A stretch of DNA of 64,000 nucleotides from Marinobacter pelagius (GTDB lineage: Bacteria; Pseudomonadota; Gammaproteobacteria; Pseudomonadales; Oleiphilaceae): the NCBI RefSeq assembly GCF_900114925.1, contig NZ_FOUR01000004.1:248001-312000 (forward strand), read 5' to 3'. Below the pieces are notes generated by a model. It was not told where the DNA came from. It saw nothing but the letters and a program-made list of their open reading frames with translations, and ran no database searches. This document shows, in pieces, positions 40,185 through 55,411 of this stretch (position 1 is the stretch's first letter; the number at the start of each line of letters is the position of its first letter). A program made the translations under genes and the position numbers.

Positions 40185-40951
40185 GACGACAGCCCTCCGT
40201 CGAAAGCCATCTCCTCAACCCACTCCCGCAGCGGCACCAGGGCCTCATGGCGGGTCATGTCTATGTGAACCGGCGTAATCGAGACATAGCCCTCACGGAC
40301 GGCATGGAAATCCGTTCCGGGGCCGGCATCACCACCCTCTCCGGCGGCACCGATCCAGTATCGCTGCTTACCCCTCGGACAGGTCATGGGCACGGCCCCT
40401 TCGGCACGCTCCCGATGGCCGAGACGGGTGACACGAATACCAGCCAGCTGCTCCCAGGGCAGATCGGGAACGTTCACATTCAGGATCGAGCGGGGGCCAA
40501 GCTGGAGCGGACGGTCCTGCTCCAGCAGCATGCGGACAACCCGCGCGGCGGTCTCGTAATGGAAATGCCCGTCGTTCACCAGGGACACCGCAATCGCCGG
40601 CAATCCCAGGTGACGTCCCTCGGTAGCGGCAGCCACCGTGCCGGAATAGATGATGTCATCGCCCAGGTTGGCGTGGGTGTTGATCCCGGACACCACCCGA
40701 TCGAAGGGTTCCTCGAACACACCGTTCACCGCCAGGTGCACGCAGTCGGTCGGCGTGCCGTCCACGGAATGGAAACCGTTGGGGTGCTCCTCCACGGTGA
40801 GAGGCCGGTTCAGGGTGAGTGCGTTACTCGCACCACTGTGGTCCCGGTCCGGGGCCACGACTTCAAGATCTCCCAGGCCCTGAAGCCCCTCATAGAGGGC
40901 CACAAGCCCCGGCGAATGCACACCATCATCATTCGATAACAGAATTCGCAC
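40181..40951 (-). CDS. surE: 5'/3'-nucleotidase SurE
   Basis: Metal-dependent nucleotidase/exopolyphosphatase expressed with pcm for stationary-phase survival. It has 256 residues from a GTG at 40951, giving MRILLSNDDGVHSPG with the metal ligands D8 and D9 in the family position. CGGAG lies 6 bp upstream of this GTG. A further in-frame GTG six codons upstream was rejected. Downstream metal/phosphate residues are in SGASNALTL and VVSGINTHANLGDDIIYSGTVAAA. It overlaps pcm by 4 bp. Confidence 0.95.
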   Translation of the reverse strand: MRILLSNDDGVHSPGLVALYEGLQGLGDLEVVAPDRDHSGASNALTLNRPLTVEEHPNGFHSVDGTPTDCVHLAVNGVFEEPFDRVVSGINTHANLGDDIIYSGTVAAATEGRHLGLPAIAVSLVNDGHFHYETAARVVRMLLEQDRPLQLGPRSILNVNVPDLPWEQLAGIRVTRLGHRERAEGAVPMTCPRGKQRYWIGAAGEGGDAGPGTDFHAVREGYVSITPVHIDMTRHEALVPLREWVEEMAFDGGLSS

Positions 40952-40972
40952 AGTGTTCTCCGCTAGCACTTT

Positions 40973-42025
40973 TTATTCGTTATGACGGCCGAGGCTCATG
41001 TCCTCCAGCTCGAAACTATCGCCCAGCACGGTGGTGGCGTACTGACCGGGGGGCAAAACAAAACGGATTGCCAGGATATCGTCGCCTCGCCACTCCCAGT
41101 CCAGCTCCTGCGGCTTAACGACCAGTGGCCGGCGTTCCGGCTGCATCCGCGTGGCCGCGAACAACCGCTCAAGCTCCGGCCACTGCCCGACCACTTTCCG
41201 CTCCAGTGTTTCCTGACCATCGGTTGCGGTCGTTCCACCATCGCCCCACATCGGCCCAGTGGGCCCGGCAGCGCTCTCTGCCGGCTCTCCCGGCAGGCAG
41301 GTGGTCCAGCTACCATCCGATACCCGTGCGGCCAGCACCTCGTTGAACAACCAGGAGCGCGCCGCCGAAAAGTACAATACGTTTTTCGATCCGTCCCTGC
41401 CACCTCGGGAGCCACGTTTTGCGCGACCTGCCCGGCGATTCAGCTGCGAGGGATCCATCTTCAGGGCCCGGTCAAGGTTGCCACCATCACGGCCAAAGCG
41501 CTGCGGCCCGAAGTAATTGGGCGCGCCCTGCTCGCCCAGGCGATTCAATGCCTCGTCAATCTCCGCCTTCGAACCTTCGACGTTCCTCAGCACGATGGCA
41601 AACCGGTTAGCCGAATGCTCACCCCGCCGCAATTTCCGGGGTGCCCTACCCGACGCCAGCACGCGCCAGTTCCCGGCTACTTCCCGGATAAAATCGTCGT
41701 CTGAGGATTCCATACCCGGACGGTAGAGGCTGAACCACTGGGACGTCACCGCGTGGCGATCCTTCAGACCACAGAACCCCACATCAAAACCGCGACAACC
41801 GGCCATCTGTGCCAACTGCCTGGCCACAAACTCGGTGTTATCACCCGTCTTCTCGAGGCACAGGCAAAGGTGCTCACCTTCTCCGGGAATCAGATCAGCA
41901 ACAGCCAGGACTTCCTCGACCCGGAAGTCCTCGGGAACACTCTTCAGCTGAGCCCTGGCGACCCGGTCATGGCCGGTTGGCCAGTCCAGGCGCCATTGGT
42001 GGCCTGTGGTGTTTTGATTACTCAC
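40973..42025 (-). CDS. truD: tRNA pseudouridine(13) synthase
   Basis: Makes pseudouridine 13 in tRNA-Glu. It has 350 residues. The catalytic segment [20 protein letters not shown] holds the essential aspartate D89. The truD-type insertion domain begins near [12 protein letters not shown], and the motif [19 protein letters not shown] follows near 170. The start is GTG, fused to the ispF stop as GTGA. A Gly/Thr-rich stretch near 250-270 ([17 protein letters not shown]) looks like a flexible loop. surE follows 21 bp downstream. Confidence 0.94.
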   Translation of the reverse strand: MSNQNTTGHQWRLDWPTGHDRVARAQLKSVPEDFRVEEVLAVADLIPGEGEHLCLCLEKTGDNTEFVARQLAQMAGCRGFDVGFCGLKDRHAVTSQWFSLYRPGMESSDDDFIREVAGNWRVLASGRAPRKLRRGEHSANRFAIVLRNVEGSKAEIDEALNRLGEQGAPNYFGPQRFGRDGGNLDRALKMDPSQLNRRAGRAKRGSRGGRDGSKNVLYFSAARSWLFNEVLAARVSDGSWTTCLPGEPAESAAGPTGPMWGDGGTTATDGQETLERKVVGQWPELERLFAATRMQPERRPLVVKPQELDWEWRGDDILAIRFVLPPGQYATTVLGDSFELEDMSLGRHNE

Positions 42026-42501
42026 GTATTCACCGGCTCAAGCAGACAGATTGCCTGACAGGCAATCCCCTCACCGCGCCCGGTAAAACCCAGCTTCTCC
42101 GTGGTGGTCGCCTTGACGCTCACCCGGTTCGCGGCAATCCCCAGATCCTCGGCAATGTTCAGGCGCATGGCGTCGACATGGGGTGCCATTTTCGGCGCCT
42201 GGGCAATGATCGTGCTGTCCACGTTCACCACCTCGTAGCCCTCGTCACGCACCCGGGCCATCACCCGGCGCAACAGATCCCGGCTGTCGGCGCCGGCCCA
42301 CTCGTCACTGGTATCCGGAAACAGATGGCCGATATCCCCCAGGGCAACGGCCCCGAGCAGCGCATCCGCCAGGGCATGGAGCAACACATCCCCATCAGAA
42401 TGCGCCTTCAGGCCCTGACTGTGGGGAATCTGGACACCACCAAGAATGACGGAATCACCTTCGCAAAAGGCATGGACATCAAAGCCCTGACCAATCCGCA
42501 T
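42022..42501 (-). CDS. ispF: 2-C-methyl-D-erythritol 2,4-cyclodiphosphate synthase
   Basis: Fifth enzyme of the MEP isoprenoid pathway, forming the cyclic diphosphate with release of CMP. It has 159 residues. The start [12 protein letters not shown] supplies zinc ligands D8 and H10, and [19 protein letters not shown] supplies the third histidine. The C-terminal [20 protein letters not shown] is conserved. It is 42 bp after ispD and overlaps truD (GTGA). Confidence 0.97.
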   Translation of the reverse strand: MRIGQGFDVHAFCEGDSVILGGVQIPHSQGLKAHSDGDVLLHALADALLGAVALGDIGHLFPDTSDEWAGADSRDLLRRVMARVRDEGYEVVNVDSTIIAQAPKMAPHVDAMRLNIAEDLGIAANRVSVKATTTEKLGFTGRGEGIACQAICLLEPVNT

Positions 42502-42543
42502 GCTGTTCTCCGGAACGTTGAAAGGAATTTCGGGCGGAACCGG

Positions 42544-43245
42544 TTACAACCGGCTCAGGATAAAACCGGCCAGTGCCAGATCTGACGGAACCGTAATCTT
42601 GATATTATCAGGCCGCCCTTCCACCAGAACCGGCATGTTACCGGAAAATTCCATCGCAGAGGACTCATCCGTCACCCCATGCCCGGCATCCAGACACGCC
42701 TCCAGTGCCCGTGTCAGCGCCCCGAACCGAAACATCTGCGGCGTCAACGCCCGCCACAACCTGCTACGATCCACCGTCGCCTCCACCTCCGCCGGCTGTC
42801 CCTCCGCAGCCTGCTTCAGCGTATCCGCCACCGGAGCCGCCAACAGCCCGCCAACGGGGTGCCCGGAAAGGGTATCGATAAGGTTTGCCAGATCATCAGG
42901 ATGGACACAGGGCCGGGCCGCATCATGCACCAGCACCCAATCGTTCTCATCGGCCTGCTCCTGCAACGCATGAAGCGCCGAAAGCACCGAATCGGCGCGT
43001 TCCTCACCACCGGTGCAGGTCTGGATACGGTCATCGTTGACGGCTTCGGTATCAGGCCACCAATGGTCCTGGGGGCTCAGGGGGACCATGCAGCCAGAAA
43101 AATCGGCATTATCGAGTAGGCGGGAAAGGGTAATATCGAGAATGAAACGGTTCGACAGCGTCAGGTACTGTTTCGGCACTTCTGACTTCATGCGCTTGCC
43201 AATGCCGGCAGCAGGAACAATCAACCAAAGTCTGGGGTAGGTCAT
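42544..43245 (-). CDS. ispD: 2-C-methyl-D-erythritol 4-phosphate cytidylyltransferase
   Basis: Third enzyme of the MEP pathway, coupling CTP to MEP. It has 233 residues from the ATG at 43245; a longer upstream frame was rejected because it runs into the palindromic element. The nucleotide-binding signature VPAAGIGKRMKSEVPKQYL is at residues 10-28, and VLVHDAARPCVHPDDL lies near 100. Downstream are ispF and truD. No strong ribosome-binding site precedes this ATG, so the exact start is less certain than the gene. Confidence 0.94.
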   Translation of the reverse strand: MTYPRLWLIVPAAGIGKRMKSEVPKQYLTLSNRFILDITLSRLLDNADFSGCMVPLSPQDHWWPDTEAVNDDRIQTCTGGEERADSVLSALHALQEQADENDWVLVHDAARPCVHPDDLANLIDTLSGHPVGGLLAAPVADTLKQAAEGQPAEVEATVDRSRLWRALTPQMFRFGALTRALEACLDAGHGVTDESSAMEFSGNMPVLVEGRPDNIKITVPSDLALAGFILSRL

Positions 43246-43267
43246 AAGAGGTCTGCACGTGGTCTGG

Positions 43268-43377
43268 AGAGTGGCGGGGTAGTCCTTTCCAGGACTGTCT
43301 GTGGCCATGGATGGCCACAGTCAAGCGCACAGGGACGTGCTTGTAGCGTGTCCTGGAAAGGACTGCCCCGCCGCTCT
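43268..43377 (+). repeat. Palindromic GGA-loop element, copy 3 (ftsB-ispD gap)
   Basis: A 28-bp outer stem (43268-43295 with 43350-43377) whose only two irregularities would be U-G wobbles in RNA from the plus strand. Hairpin A has an 8-bp stem, CTGTGGCC/GGCCACAG, with loop ATGGAT (43299-43320). Hairpin B is GCAC-AGGGAC-GTGC (43327-43340). GGA triplets are 21 nt apart, and GTAG (43343-43346) precedes the closing arm. The GGA-bearing strand is antisense to ftsB and ispD. Confidence 0.9.
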
Positions 43378-43388
43378 GTGCTCCGCCC

Positions 43389-43661
43389 TTAGTTCTCAAC
43401 AACCAGGAAGAAAGTCTCGTCCTCGCGAATCAACCCAAGGTTCATCCTGGCCCGCTCCTCCAACGCCCCCTGCTCACCGCGCAGGTTCCTCACCTCCGCA
43501 TAGAGACGATCATTACGGGCCGCCAGATCGGCATTCTCCGCACGCTGCTCGGCAATCGACTGCTCCAGGGACCACACCTGCGCAAAGCTACCCTCCCCGA
43601 CCCACAGGCGAACCTGCAGCAGGAGAATCAACACAACCATGATGGCCCAAAGCGTCTTCAT
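43389..43661 (-). CDS. ftsB: Cell division protein FtsB
   Basis: Bitopic divisome protein that joins FtsL and FtsQ and helps trigger septal peptidoglycan synthesis. It has 90 residues from the ATG at 43661 (MKTLWAIMVVLILLLQVRLWVG), with GGAATT upstream. One membrane segment (3-20) is followed by a periplasmic coiled coil (about 30-65; SIAEQRAENADLAARNDRLYAEV) and the conserved end RARMNLGLIREDETFF. It lies between eno and ispD, the conserved order, with a terminator and a palindrome on either side. Confidence 0.94.
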   Translation of the reverse strand: MKTLWAIMVVLILLLQVRLWVGEGSFAQVWSLEQSIAEQRAENADLAARNDRLYAEVRNLRGEQGALEERARMNLGLIREDETFFLVVEN

Positions 43662-43761
43662 TCCAATTCCGTCAGAGAAATAACCGTTCAAAAATTCAAC
43701 ACTGGCTAGTGAGTATAGACCTTAGAGTAGATTAACAACAAATTCTTCTAACTGATTGTAC

Positions 43762-43807
43762 AAAAAGGCCATCGTGTCTGAATTTTCATTCAGGACGCGA
43801 TGGCCTT
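43762..43807 (-). terminator. Rho-independent terminator after eno
   Basis: A long hairpin, AAGGCCATCG and downstream bases (from 43765) pairing with CGATGGCCTT (ending 43807), with a few internal mismatches. A five-T run follows on the minus strand (complement of 43762-43766). It lies 54 bp beyond the eno stop and separates eno from ftsB. Confidence 0.88.
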
Positions 43808-43861
43808 AACATTTTGTTACCTACCGGCTGCCGCCGGCAAGCAATTTTTTACCGCCGGACC

Positions 43862-45209
<1,348 letters not shown>

Positions 45210-45214
45210 ATCGA

Positions 45215-45328
45215 GAGCAGGCGGGGGATGGCTATATGAAACTGTGCGGAGCCAGGGATGGCGGAGCCCAAGCGTCACATGGACGTGCCGCAAGGAGCGT
45301 GTTTCATATAGCCATCCCCCGCCTGCTC
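45215..45328 (+). repeat. Palindromic GGA-loop element, copy 4 (kdsA-eno gap)
   Basis: A perfect 28-bp inverted repeat (45215-45242 with 45301-45328) whose sequence is unlike the arms of the other three copies. The inside is recognisably the same: hairpin A GCC-AGGGAT-GGC (45251-45262) and hairpin B CAC-ATGGAC-GTG (45276-45287), GGA triplets 22 nt apart, and GGAG (45294-45297) in place of GTAG. The GGA strand is antisense to kdsA and eno. Confidence 0.88.
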
Positions 45329-45364
45329 GGTCCCCCCAAGCAAGACAAAAACGAACACCGCCAA

Positions 45365-47889
<2,525 letters not shown>

Positions 47890-47929
47890 TCAAGATGGGA
47901 CGCCAGACTACCAGAAAGCCCCCCTCTAC

Positions 47930-49285
47930 TCAATCACAATCCCGCTCCACAATCAGCCGCCAGCCGGCGGCAGGGGCGCCTCCCGAGTATTGTCCAGAAC
48001 ACCATAAATCGCCAATTGCGATCAGGGTTTCCTCCTCGCCATCCTGGCTGAAAACCAGCGGAATACGTGGTCTCTCCCAGGGTGGAATCCCCTGCTCCTG
48101 CAACCATTTCTTGACCCGTTTCCCGGGCCCGTCCGGCACCGGACGGAAACGCTCACCCCCTTGCCTCGTAGATACCCGTATTGCCGGCGGTGTCTGTTTC
48201 TGGCCCGCAACAGGAAGCAGCCGGATGCGCCAGTTTCCCCAGCAGAGGGGTTGTTCGGGCCGGAGTTCTACGTTTGTAGTTTCCGGTTCTGACCAGTCGG
48301 GAACCAGATACAGCCGGCCCCGGAAACGCCGGATAGCGAAGCCCGCACCGAGCAGTTCCGGCTCACCGTCTTCCCGGGCATGGATCAGATCGGAGATCAC
48401 CTGCCCCCAGTCCTGTATCGACGGCAGCTCGAAACCGGAAGTCCGGATCCACCAGCGCAGCAGGTTTTTCTGTTCCGGGAGCGGCAACTGGCTCAGGCGT
48501 TCGGTGCACAGATGCCGGCCATCGGGCGAACAGTCCCGCCACTGGATCTCCGCCAGCCGGTCGGTCAGGGCCACCTGTGCGGCACAGGCAGCCGCGGTAT
48601 GCCTGAGCCTGGCATTCAGGCCGGGCCAGCGCTCTTTGAGTTCGGGCAGGATTCTATGCCTGAGGAAATTCCGGTCGAAACGCTCATCAACATTACTCGG
48701 ATCCTCCACCCACGAAAGACCGGCCTCATTGGCCCATTTGGACAACTGTGCACGGTCGAACCCGAGCAGTGGGCGCACCAGTCGCCCTGCCCCCAGTGCC
48801 CGCTCACGGGGCATACCCGCCAGCCCCCGGACACCGGTGCCACGGAGCATCCTGAACAGTACCGTCTCGGCCTGGTCGTCGGCGTGATGGGCCATCAGCA
48901 GCAAATCACCGGCTTGCAGAATCTCTTCAAACACGGCGTAGCGAGCATGGCGAGCGGCTTCCTCGATGCCTCCGGCGCTGCCCTCGGCATTCCCCGCCCG
49001 GACATCCACCCGGCGCACCTGCAGTTCAATGCCCAGAGCCTCACAGTTCTGGCGGCAGAACTGCTCGGATTGCGCCGAATTGGCCTGTAACTGGTGATTG
49101 ATGTGAACGGCGCGAAGATCGGGACCGCCGGGAAAACAGTAGGCTGCAAGGTGCAGTAATAACGTGGAATCGAGACCGCCGCTGAAGGCAATCCAGAGTC
49201 TGTTGTGCGCGGGGAGTGACCTGACCGGGGCGCAGAGTGCCTCCGGCCAGGCAAAACCGGGGACGGGCTTAGCGCCCGTTGTCAT
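47930..49285 (-). CDS. tilS: tRNA(Ile)-lysidine synthase
   Basis: Modifies C34 of the CAU-anticodon tRNA-Ile to lysidine so that it reads AUA. It has 451 residues. The N-terminal PP-loop ATPase motif SGGLDS is at residues 35-40, with [31 protein letters not shown] following. C-terminal TilS substrate-binding domains come after ([11 protein letters not shown], then [21 protein letters not shown] text). The start lies 17 bp inside the end of accA in another frame. The order dnaE-accA-tilS-pyrG matches Pseudomonas. Confidence 0.95.
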   Translation of the reverse strand: MTTGAKPVPGFAWPEALCAPVRSLPAHNRLWIAFSGGLDSTLLLHLAAYCFPGGPDLRAVHINHQLQANSAQSEQFCRQNCEALGIELQVRRVDVRAGNAEGSAGGIEEAARHARYAVFEEILQAGDLLLMAHHADDQAETVLFRMLRGTGVRGLAGMPRERALGAGRLVRPLLGFDRAQLSKWANEAGLSWVEDPSNVDERFDRNFLRHRILPELKERWPGLNARLRHTAAACAAQVALTDRLAEIQWRDCSPDGRHLCTERLSQLPLPEQKNLLRWWIRTSGFELPSIQDWGQVISDLIHAREDGEPELLGAGFAIRRFRGRLYLVPDWSEPETTNVELRPEQPLCWGNWRIRLLPVAGQKQTPPAIRVSTRQGGERFRPVPDGPGKRVKKWLQEQGIPPWERPRIPLVFSQDGEEETLIAIGDLWCSGQYSGGAPAAGWRLIVERDCD

Positions 49286-50222
49286 AGCGGGTCAGCCGCT
49301 CGTAGCGACGGGACACCAGCTCGTCCAGGGGCAGACGGCAAAGTTCGGTCACGCCCTTGGTCAGGGTCTCGCGGAGAGATTCCGCCATCTTTTCCGGATT
49401 GCGGTGCGCGCCGCCCAGCGGCTCGGGAATAACGTTATCCGCCAGTCCGAGGTCCTTGAGACGGTCTGCCGTCACACCCATGGCCTCGGCTGCCTGGGCC
49501 GCGTATTCCGCGCTCTTCCAGAGGATGGAGGCACAACCTTCCGGCGAAATAACCGCGTAGGTGGAGTACTGAAGCATGTTCAGCTGGTCACAGACGCCAA
49601 TTGCCAGGGCGCCACCGGAACCACCCTCGCCAATCACCGTGGAGATGATCGGGGTTTTCAGGCGGGACATCACGGCGAGGTTGAACGCAATCGCCTCACT
49701 CTGGCCCCGCTCCTCGGCACCGATGCCGGGATAGGCACCCGGGGTGTCGATAAAGGTCAGGATGGGCATCTTGAAACGCTCGGCCATTTCCATAAGGCGC
49801 AGGGCCTTGCGGTAACCCTCCGGGCGGGGCATGCCGAAGTTGCGCTTGACCTTGTCCCTGACTTCACGGCCCTTCTGATGGCCGATGACCATGACCGGCT
49901 TGTCGCCCAGGCGCGCGGTGCCGCCGACAATGGCCTGGTCATCCGCGTAACGGCGATCCCCGTGCAGCTCGTCGAAATCATCGAAAATCATCTCGATGTA
50001 ATCGAACGTGTACGGCCGGCGCGGGTGCCTGGCCAGCCGGGCAATATCCCAGGGCTGCAGGTTCGAGAAGATGCTCTCCGTAAGACTGACGCTCTTCTTC
50101 TTGAGGCGGCTGATCTCATCGGTGATGTTGATGTCGGTGTCGTTGCCGACCATGCGAAGCTCTTCAATCTTGGCTTCCAGGTCGGCGATCGGCTGTTCAA
50201 AATCCAGGTAATTAGGGTTCAT
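49269..50222 (-). CDS. accA: Acetyl-CoA carboxylase carboxyltransferase subunit alpha
   Basis: Alpha half of the carboxyltransferase that moves CO2 from biotin to acetyl-CoA, the first step of fatty-acid synthesis. It has 317 residues. Conserved blocks are [62 protein letters not shown] and [15 protein letters not shown] (oxyanion glycines). It begins 105 bp after dnaE. Its last 17 bp overlap the tilS start. Confidence 0.97.
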   Translation of the reverse strand: MNPNYLDFEQPIADLEAKIEELRMVGNDTDINITDEISRLKKKSVSLTESIFSNLQPWDIARLARHPRRPYTFDYIEMIFDDFDELHGDRRYADDQAIVGGTARLGDKPVMVIGHQKGREVRDKVKRNFGMPRPEGYRKALRLMEMAERFKMPILTFIDTPGAYPGIGAEERGQSEAIAFNLAVMSRLKTPIISTVIGEGGSGGALAIGVCDQLNMLQYSTYAVISPEGCASILWKSAEYAAQAAEAMGVTADRLKDLGLADNVIPEPLGGAHRNPEKMAESLRETLTKGVTELCRLPLDELVSRRYERLTRYDNGR

Positions 50223-50327
50223 GATGTTCCATCATTTTGATTTGCCTGACGACCCGGCGGGCCGCCAAAACCAGAATTTGGGACAAAGATAGCAGTGCAT
50301 AAAGGCCGGCTAAAGCGGACATTGGTC

Positions 50328-53300
50328 TTAATCATAGACCAGTTCAACCGATTGGTCGCCCACCAGGTACCGGAGCTCCAGCAACAGGTTATCGTCCGGC
50401 TGCACCCGCCAGGACTCGCCCAGCTCGATGCGGGTCCGGGCCTCGGGACTGCGATACTCGATCCATACCGGACTACCCTCACAACGGAACGGTCTCAGGG
50501 TTTCATCCAGTTTGTCCAGCAGACCGTTCTGCAGCTGATCCGCCGCCAGCTCCAGTTTCAGCCCCCGGCTGAACTGTTGCCGGGCGGTGGCTACGTCCAT
50601 CACGGAGTTGACCCGCATTTTCATCTGCCCGGAGTAGTCATCGTGACTGACCTGCCCTTCCACCACAATGACCTGATCCGATTGCAGCAGCTCCCGATTC
50701 TCGAAGAAGGTCTCCGAGAACAGGGTTGCCTCGATGCGGGCGCTGCGGTCGTCCAGGGTAATGAAACACATGGTCGAGCCGGTCCGGGTTTTCATGGTGC
50801 GCTGGGCAACCACCAAGCCTGCCACACGCTGGGGAGCCTTGTTCGGTTTCAGATCGGCGATGGATGAGCGGACAAACCGGCGCACTTCCCTCTCGTACTC
50901 ATCGAAGGGGTGTCCGGTCAGGTACAGCCCGAGGGTATCTTTCTCGCCCTTGAGGCGTTCCTTTTTCGGCCATTCACGGACATGGGCCACGTCCGCGTAG
51001 GCATCGCCATCCTCACCGCCGGACTCCAGCATTTCACCAAACATATCCATCATGCCCGCGGCATCATTGCGGGACTGCTGGTCTGCCTGCTGCACCGCCT
51101 TGTCGATGCTCGCCATCAGCTGGGCCCGACCGGCGCCGAGCTTGTCCATGGCACCGGCGCGGATCAGCGCCTCCATGGCCCGCTTGTTGACCTTCTTGAG
51201 GTCCACCCGCCGGCAGAAATCGAAGATATCCTCAAAAGGACCGTCTTTGGCCGCCGCCACGATACTGTCAATCGGGCCCTCACCCAGGCCCTTGATGGCG
51301 CCAAGACCGTAGACAATCTGGCCTTCATCGTTAACGGTAAAGGTGTAGGCGGAACGGCTGACATCCGGCACCAGCAGGTCCAGCTTCATGTTCCGGCACT
51401 CTTCCACCAGCGTCACCACCTTGTCGGTGTTCTGCATATCGGCGGTGAGTACCGCGGCCATGAACTCGGCCGGGTAATGGGCCTTGAGCCACAGGGTCTG
51501 GTAGGACACCAGGGCGTAGGCGGCGGAGTGCGACTTGTTGAAGCCGTAACCGGCGAACTTTTCCACCAGGTCGAAGATATTCTCGGCCAGGGTCTTGTCG
51601 ATACCGTTCTTTTCACAACCGTCCAGGAAAATGGCCTTCTGCTTGGCCATCTCCTCCGGTTTCTTCTTACCCATCGCCCGGCGGAGCATGTCCGCGCCAC
51701 CCAGGGTATAGCCGGCCATTACCTGGGCAATCTGCATGACCTGCTCCTGGTACAGGATGACCCCGTAGGTGGGCTCCAGTACCGGCTTCAGGCCCTCATA
51801 CTGATAATCCGGATGCGGGTAGGACATCGGCTGCCGGCCGTGCTTCCGGTCGATGAAGTCATCCACCATGCCGGACTGCAGCGGGCCGGGACGGAACAGC
51901 GCCACCAGGGCGATCATGTCTTCCAGGGAATCCGGCTGCAGGCGGCGGATGAGATCCTTCATACCGCGGGATTCCAGCTGGAACACCGCCGTGGTTTCGG
52001 CCCGTTTCAGCATCTCGAAGGACGGCTTGTCATCCAGCGGGATGGTGCTGATATCCAGCACTCCCTCGCCAAGCTTTTCCCGGCGCGGGTTGATCATGTT
52101 CAGGGCCCACTTGATGATCGTGAGGGTCCGCAGACCGAGGAAGTCAAACTTCACCAGGCCGGCGTCTTCCACGTCCCCCTTGTCAAACTGGGTTACCAGG
52201 CTGCCGCCTTCATCATCGCAGTACAGAGGCGAGAAATCGGTAATCTTGGTGGGGGCGATCACCACACCACCGGCGTGCTTGCCCGCGTTCCGGCAGACAC
52301 CCTCGAGCTTGAGGGCCATCTCCCAGATTTCCTGGGCTTCCTCGTCCTGTTCCAGGAATTCCTTGAGCTGGGGCTCCTGCTCGATCGCCTTTTCCAAGGT
52401 CATGCCCACTTCGAACGGAATCAGCTTGGACAGCTTGTCCGCCAGACCGTAGGACTTGCCCTGCACCCGCGCCACATCGCGCACCACCGCCTTGGCGGCC
52501 ATGGTACCGAAGGTAATGATCTGGGAGACCGCTTCCCGGCCGTATTTTTCGGCGGTGTAGTCAATCACCCGGTCTCGGCCTTCCATGCAGAAGTCGACGT
52601 CGAAGTCAGGCATGGATACCCGTTCCGGGTTCAGGAACCGCTCGAACAGCAGGTCATATTCCAGCGGGTCCAGATCGGTGATCAGCAGCGCGTAGGCCAC
52701 CAGGGAACCGGCACCGGAACCCCGGCCGGGACCCACCGGCACGCCGTTGTTCTTGGCCCATTTGATGAAGTCCATCACGATCAGGAAGTAACCCGGGAAC
52801 CCCATCTGGGTGATGATATCCAGCTCGAAGTTCAGGCGCTTGTAGTAGGCTTCCCGTTTCTGATCGTATTCCGGGTCGTCCCTGCTCAGGGTTTTCGCCA
52901 GGCGCGCTTCCAGGCCTTCTTCAGACACATGGCGGAAATACTCGTCCATGGTCATGCCGTCGGGGATCGGATAGTTGGGCAGGAAGTACTCGCCCATGCG
53001 CACTTTCACCGAGCATCGGCGGGCAATCTCCACCGTGTTCTCGACCGCCTCGGGAATATCCGAGAACAGCTCGATCATCTCCTCGGCGCTGCGCAGGTAT
53101 TGCTGGTCACTGAACCGGCGCTCGCGGCGCGGGTCATCCAGGGTCCGGCTTTCGCCGATGCAGACCCGGGCCTCGTGGGCCTCGAAGTCATCGGCTTCCA
53201 GGAAGTGGACATCGTTGGTGGCCACCACCGGCAAGCCCAGCTCCGCCGCCAGCTCAACACTCAGGTGCAGGCAGTCTTCATCACCGGCGCGGCCGGTGCG

Positions 53301-53810
53301 CTGAAGCTCCAGGTAATAACTGTCCGGGTAGAGATTCATCCAGTATTCGGCGCGCTCACGGGCCAGCTCTGGCTTGCCCGCCAGCAGCGCCTTGCCGACA
53401 TCCCCGAGCTTGCCCCCGGAGAGCGCGATCAGCCCCTTTGCCCGCTGTTCCAGCCAACGGCGCTGGATGATGGGTTTGCCGAAGCGCTGGCCATCGGTGT
53501 AACCGAGGGAGATGATTTCCGTAAGGTTCAGGTAGCCGTCATTGTCCCGTGCCAGCAGCGTCAGACGGAACGGGTTGTCCGGCTCATCCGGGTTTTCCAG
53601 CCACAGGTCCGCACCGATAATCGGTTTGACACCGGCGCCGGTGGCCGCCTTGTAGAAACGCACCAGCGAGCACATGTTGGATTGCTCGGTCAGGCCCACA
53701 GCGGGCATGCCCAGCTCGGCGACGCGACTGATCAGCGGTTTGACCCGGACCAGTCCATCCACCATGGAATATTCGGAATGTACGCGAAGGTGTACGAAGG
53801 TTTGCGCCAT
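50328..53810 (-). CDS. dnaE: DNA polymerase III subunit alpha
   Basis: The replicative polymerase. It has 1160 residues, the family length. The N-terminal PHP domain starts [20 protein letters not shown]. The palm domain carries the catalytic aspartates in [20 protein letters not shown] near residue 400. The tandem fingers, a helix-hairpin-helix and an OB-fold ([21 protein letters not shown] near 1000) follow. The C-terminal tau-binding region ends near residue 1160. It is intact with no frameshift, and is first in the leftward dnaE-accA-tilS block. A TlpA-like gene lies 43 bp upstream in the same direction. Confidence 0.98.
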   Translation of the reverse strand: MAQTFVHLRVHSEYSMVDGLVRVKPLISRVAELGMPAVGLTEQSNMCSLVRFYKAATGAGVKPIIGADLWLENPDEPDNPFRLTLLARDNDGYLNLTEIISLGYTDGQRFGKPIIQRRWLEQRAKGLIALSGGKLGDVGKALLAGKPELARERAEYWMNLYPDSYYLELQRTGRAGDEDCLHLSVELAAELGLPVVATNDVHFLEADDFEAHEARVCIGESRTLDDPRRERRFSDQQYLRSAEEMIELFSDIPEAVENTVEIARRCSVKVRMGEYFLPNYPIPDGMTMDEYFRHVSEEGLEARLAKTLSRDDPEYDQKREAYYKRLNFELDIITQMGFPGYFLIVMDFIKWAKNNGVPVGPGRGSGAGSLVAYALLITDLDPLEYDLLFERFLNPERVSMPDFDVDFCMEGRDRVIDYTAEKYGREAVSQIITFGTMAAKAVVRDVARVQGKSYGLADKLSKLIPFEVGMTLEKAIEQEPQLKEFLEQDEEAQEIWEMALKLEGVCRNAGKHAGGVVIAPTKITDFSPLYCDDEGGSLVTQFDKGDVEDAGLVKFDFLGLRTLTIIKWALNMINPRREKLGEGVLDISTIPLDDKPSFEMLKRAETTAVFQLESRGMKDLIRRLQPDSLEDMIALVALFRPGPLQSGMVDDFIDRKHGRQPMSYPHPDYQYEGLKPVLEPTYGVILYQEQVMQIAQVMAGYTLGGADMLRRAMGKKKPEEMAKQKAIFLDGCEKNGIDKTLAENIFDLVEKFAGYGFNKSHSAAYALVSYQTLWLKAHYPAEFMAAVLTADMQNTDKVVTLVEECRNMKLDLLVPDVSRSAYTFTVNDEGQIVYGLGAIKGLGEGPIDSIVAAAKDGPFEDIFDFCRRVDLKKVNKRAMEALIRAGAMDKLGAGRAQLMASIDKAVQQADQQSRNDAAGMMDMFGEMLESGGEDGDAYADVAHVREWPKKERLKGEKDTLGLYLTGHPFDEYEREVRRFVRSSIADLKPNKAPQRVAGLVVAQRTMKTRTGSTMCFITLDDRSARIEATLFSETFFENRELLQSDQVIVVEGQVSHDDYSGQMKMRVNSVMDVATARQQFSRGLKLELAADQLQNGLLDKLDETLRPFRCEGSPVWIEYRSPEARTRIELGESWRVQPDDNLLLELRYLVGDQSVELVYD

Positions 53811-53853
53811 AATAAAAGGCTGTTCCTGCTAGTGTTCAGTCGTGGGCGCGGGC

Positions 53854-54318
53854 TCAGCCGCCGATCAACGCCCGGATATCCGCTTCTGTCTGGGGGCCGA
53901 AGCGGGTCTCCAGTAATTCTCCGTCCGGGTTCACCACAAACGTGGCCGGCAGTGCCACCGGCACCTGCCAGCCGAACCGGGAGGCGGGATCTTCCGCCAG
54001 CATGGTGAACTCGATGCCCATCCGTTCGCCCAGTTCGGCCAGTTCCGCTCCGGTTACGCCGTCAAAGTTGACACCAAGCACCGCAATATCCGGCGCCTTG
54101 TCCAGTTCGTTCAGTTCCGGGATTTCCTCCAGGCAGGGCTTGCACCATTCGGCCCAGTAATTGACCAGCACCCACTGGCCGCGCAGGTTGTCCCAGTTCA
54201 GGCGGGGTCCTTCCGCGCGTTCAAACTCGGTTTTCTGGCAGCCTGACAAAAAAACCGTCAGAAGCACGGCTGCAACCATCAACCCTCGGGCACGGCCACC
54301 AGACACAGGGTACTGCAC
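53854..54318 (-). CDS. TlpA-type thioredoxin-fold lipoprotein
   Basis: A 154-residue envelope thiol-disulfide protein. The signal peptide carries a lipobox, LSGC, with lipidated Cys27, so it should be anchored to a membrane facing the periplasm. The thioredoxin fold has the active site WCKPC (C59 and C62) in VLVNYWAEWCKPCLEEIPEL, a TlpA/ResA-like wording. The cis-Pro segment VALPATFVVNPDG lies near 118-130. It is probably a reductant for periplasmic thiols or cytochrome maturation; the target is unknown. It is divergent from arsC and upstream of dnaE. Confidence 0.88.
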   Translation of the reverse strand: MQYPVSGGRARGLMVAAVLLTVFLSGCQKTEFERAEGPRLNWDNLRGQWVLVNYWAEWCKPCLEEIPELNELDKAPDIAVLGVNFDGVTGAELAELGERMGIEFTMLAEDPASRFGWQVPVALPATFVVNPDGELLETRFGPQTEADIRALIGG

Positions 54319-54388
54319 GGCAACTCCTCCTGTTAGACTACGGGCCTTTCAAACCCGCTGTATCCATCCCAGACAATCAGGCCAGAAG

Positions 54389-55397
<1,009 letters not shown>

Positions 55398-55411
55398 ACC
55401 GGAAAGCAACC

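Noticed and set aside
43268..43377. The palindromes as simple rho-independent terminators
   Set aside because: The stems are long and internally structured and lack a U-run after the closing arm; true terminators with U-runs occur elsewhere in the window (for example after eno, rpoS and nth).
50910..54008. A 1032-codon open frame on the plus strand antisense to dnaE
   Set aside because: It lies opposite a fully conserved DnaE frame; long antisense frames are expected at this GC content. Its translation shows no recognisable domain.
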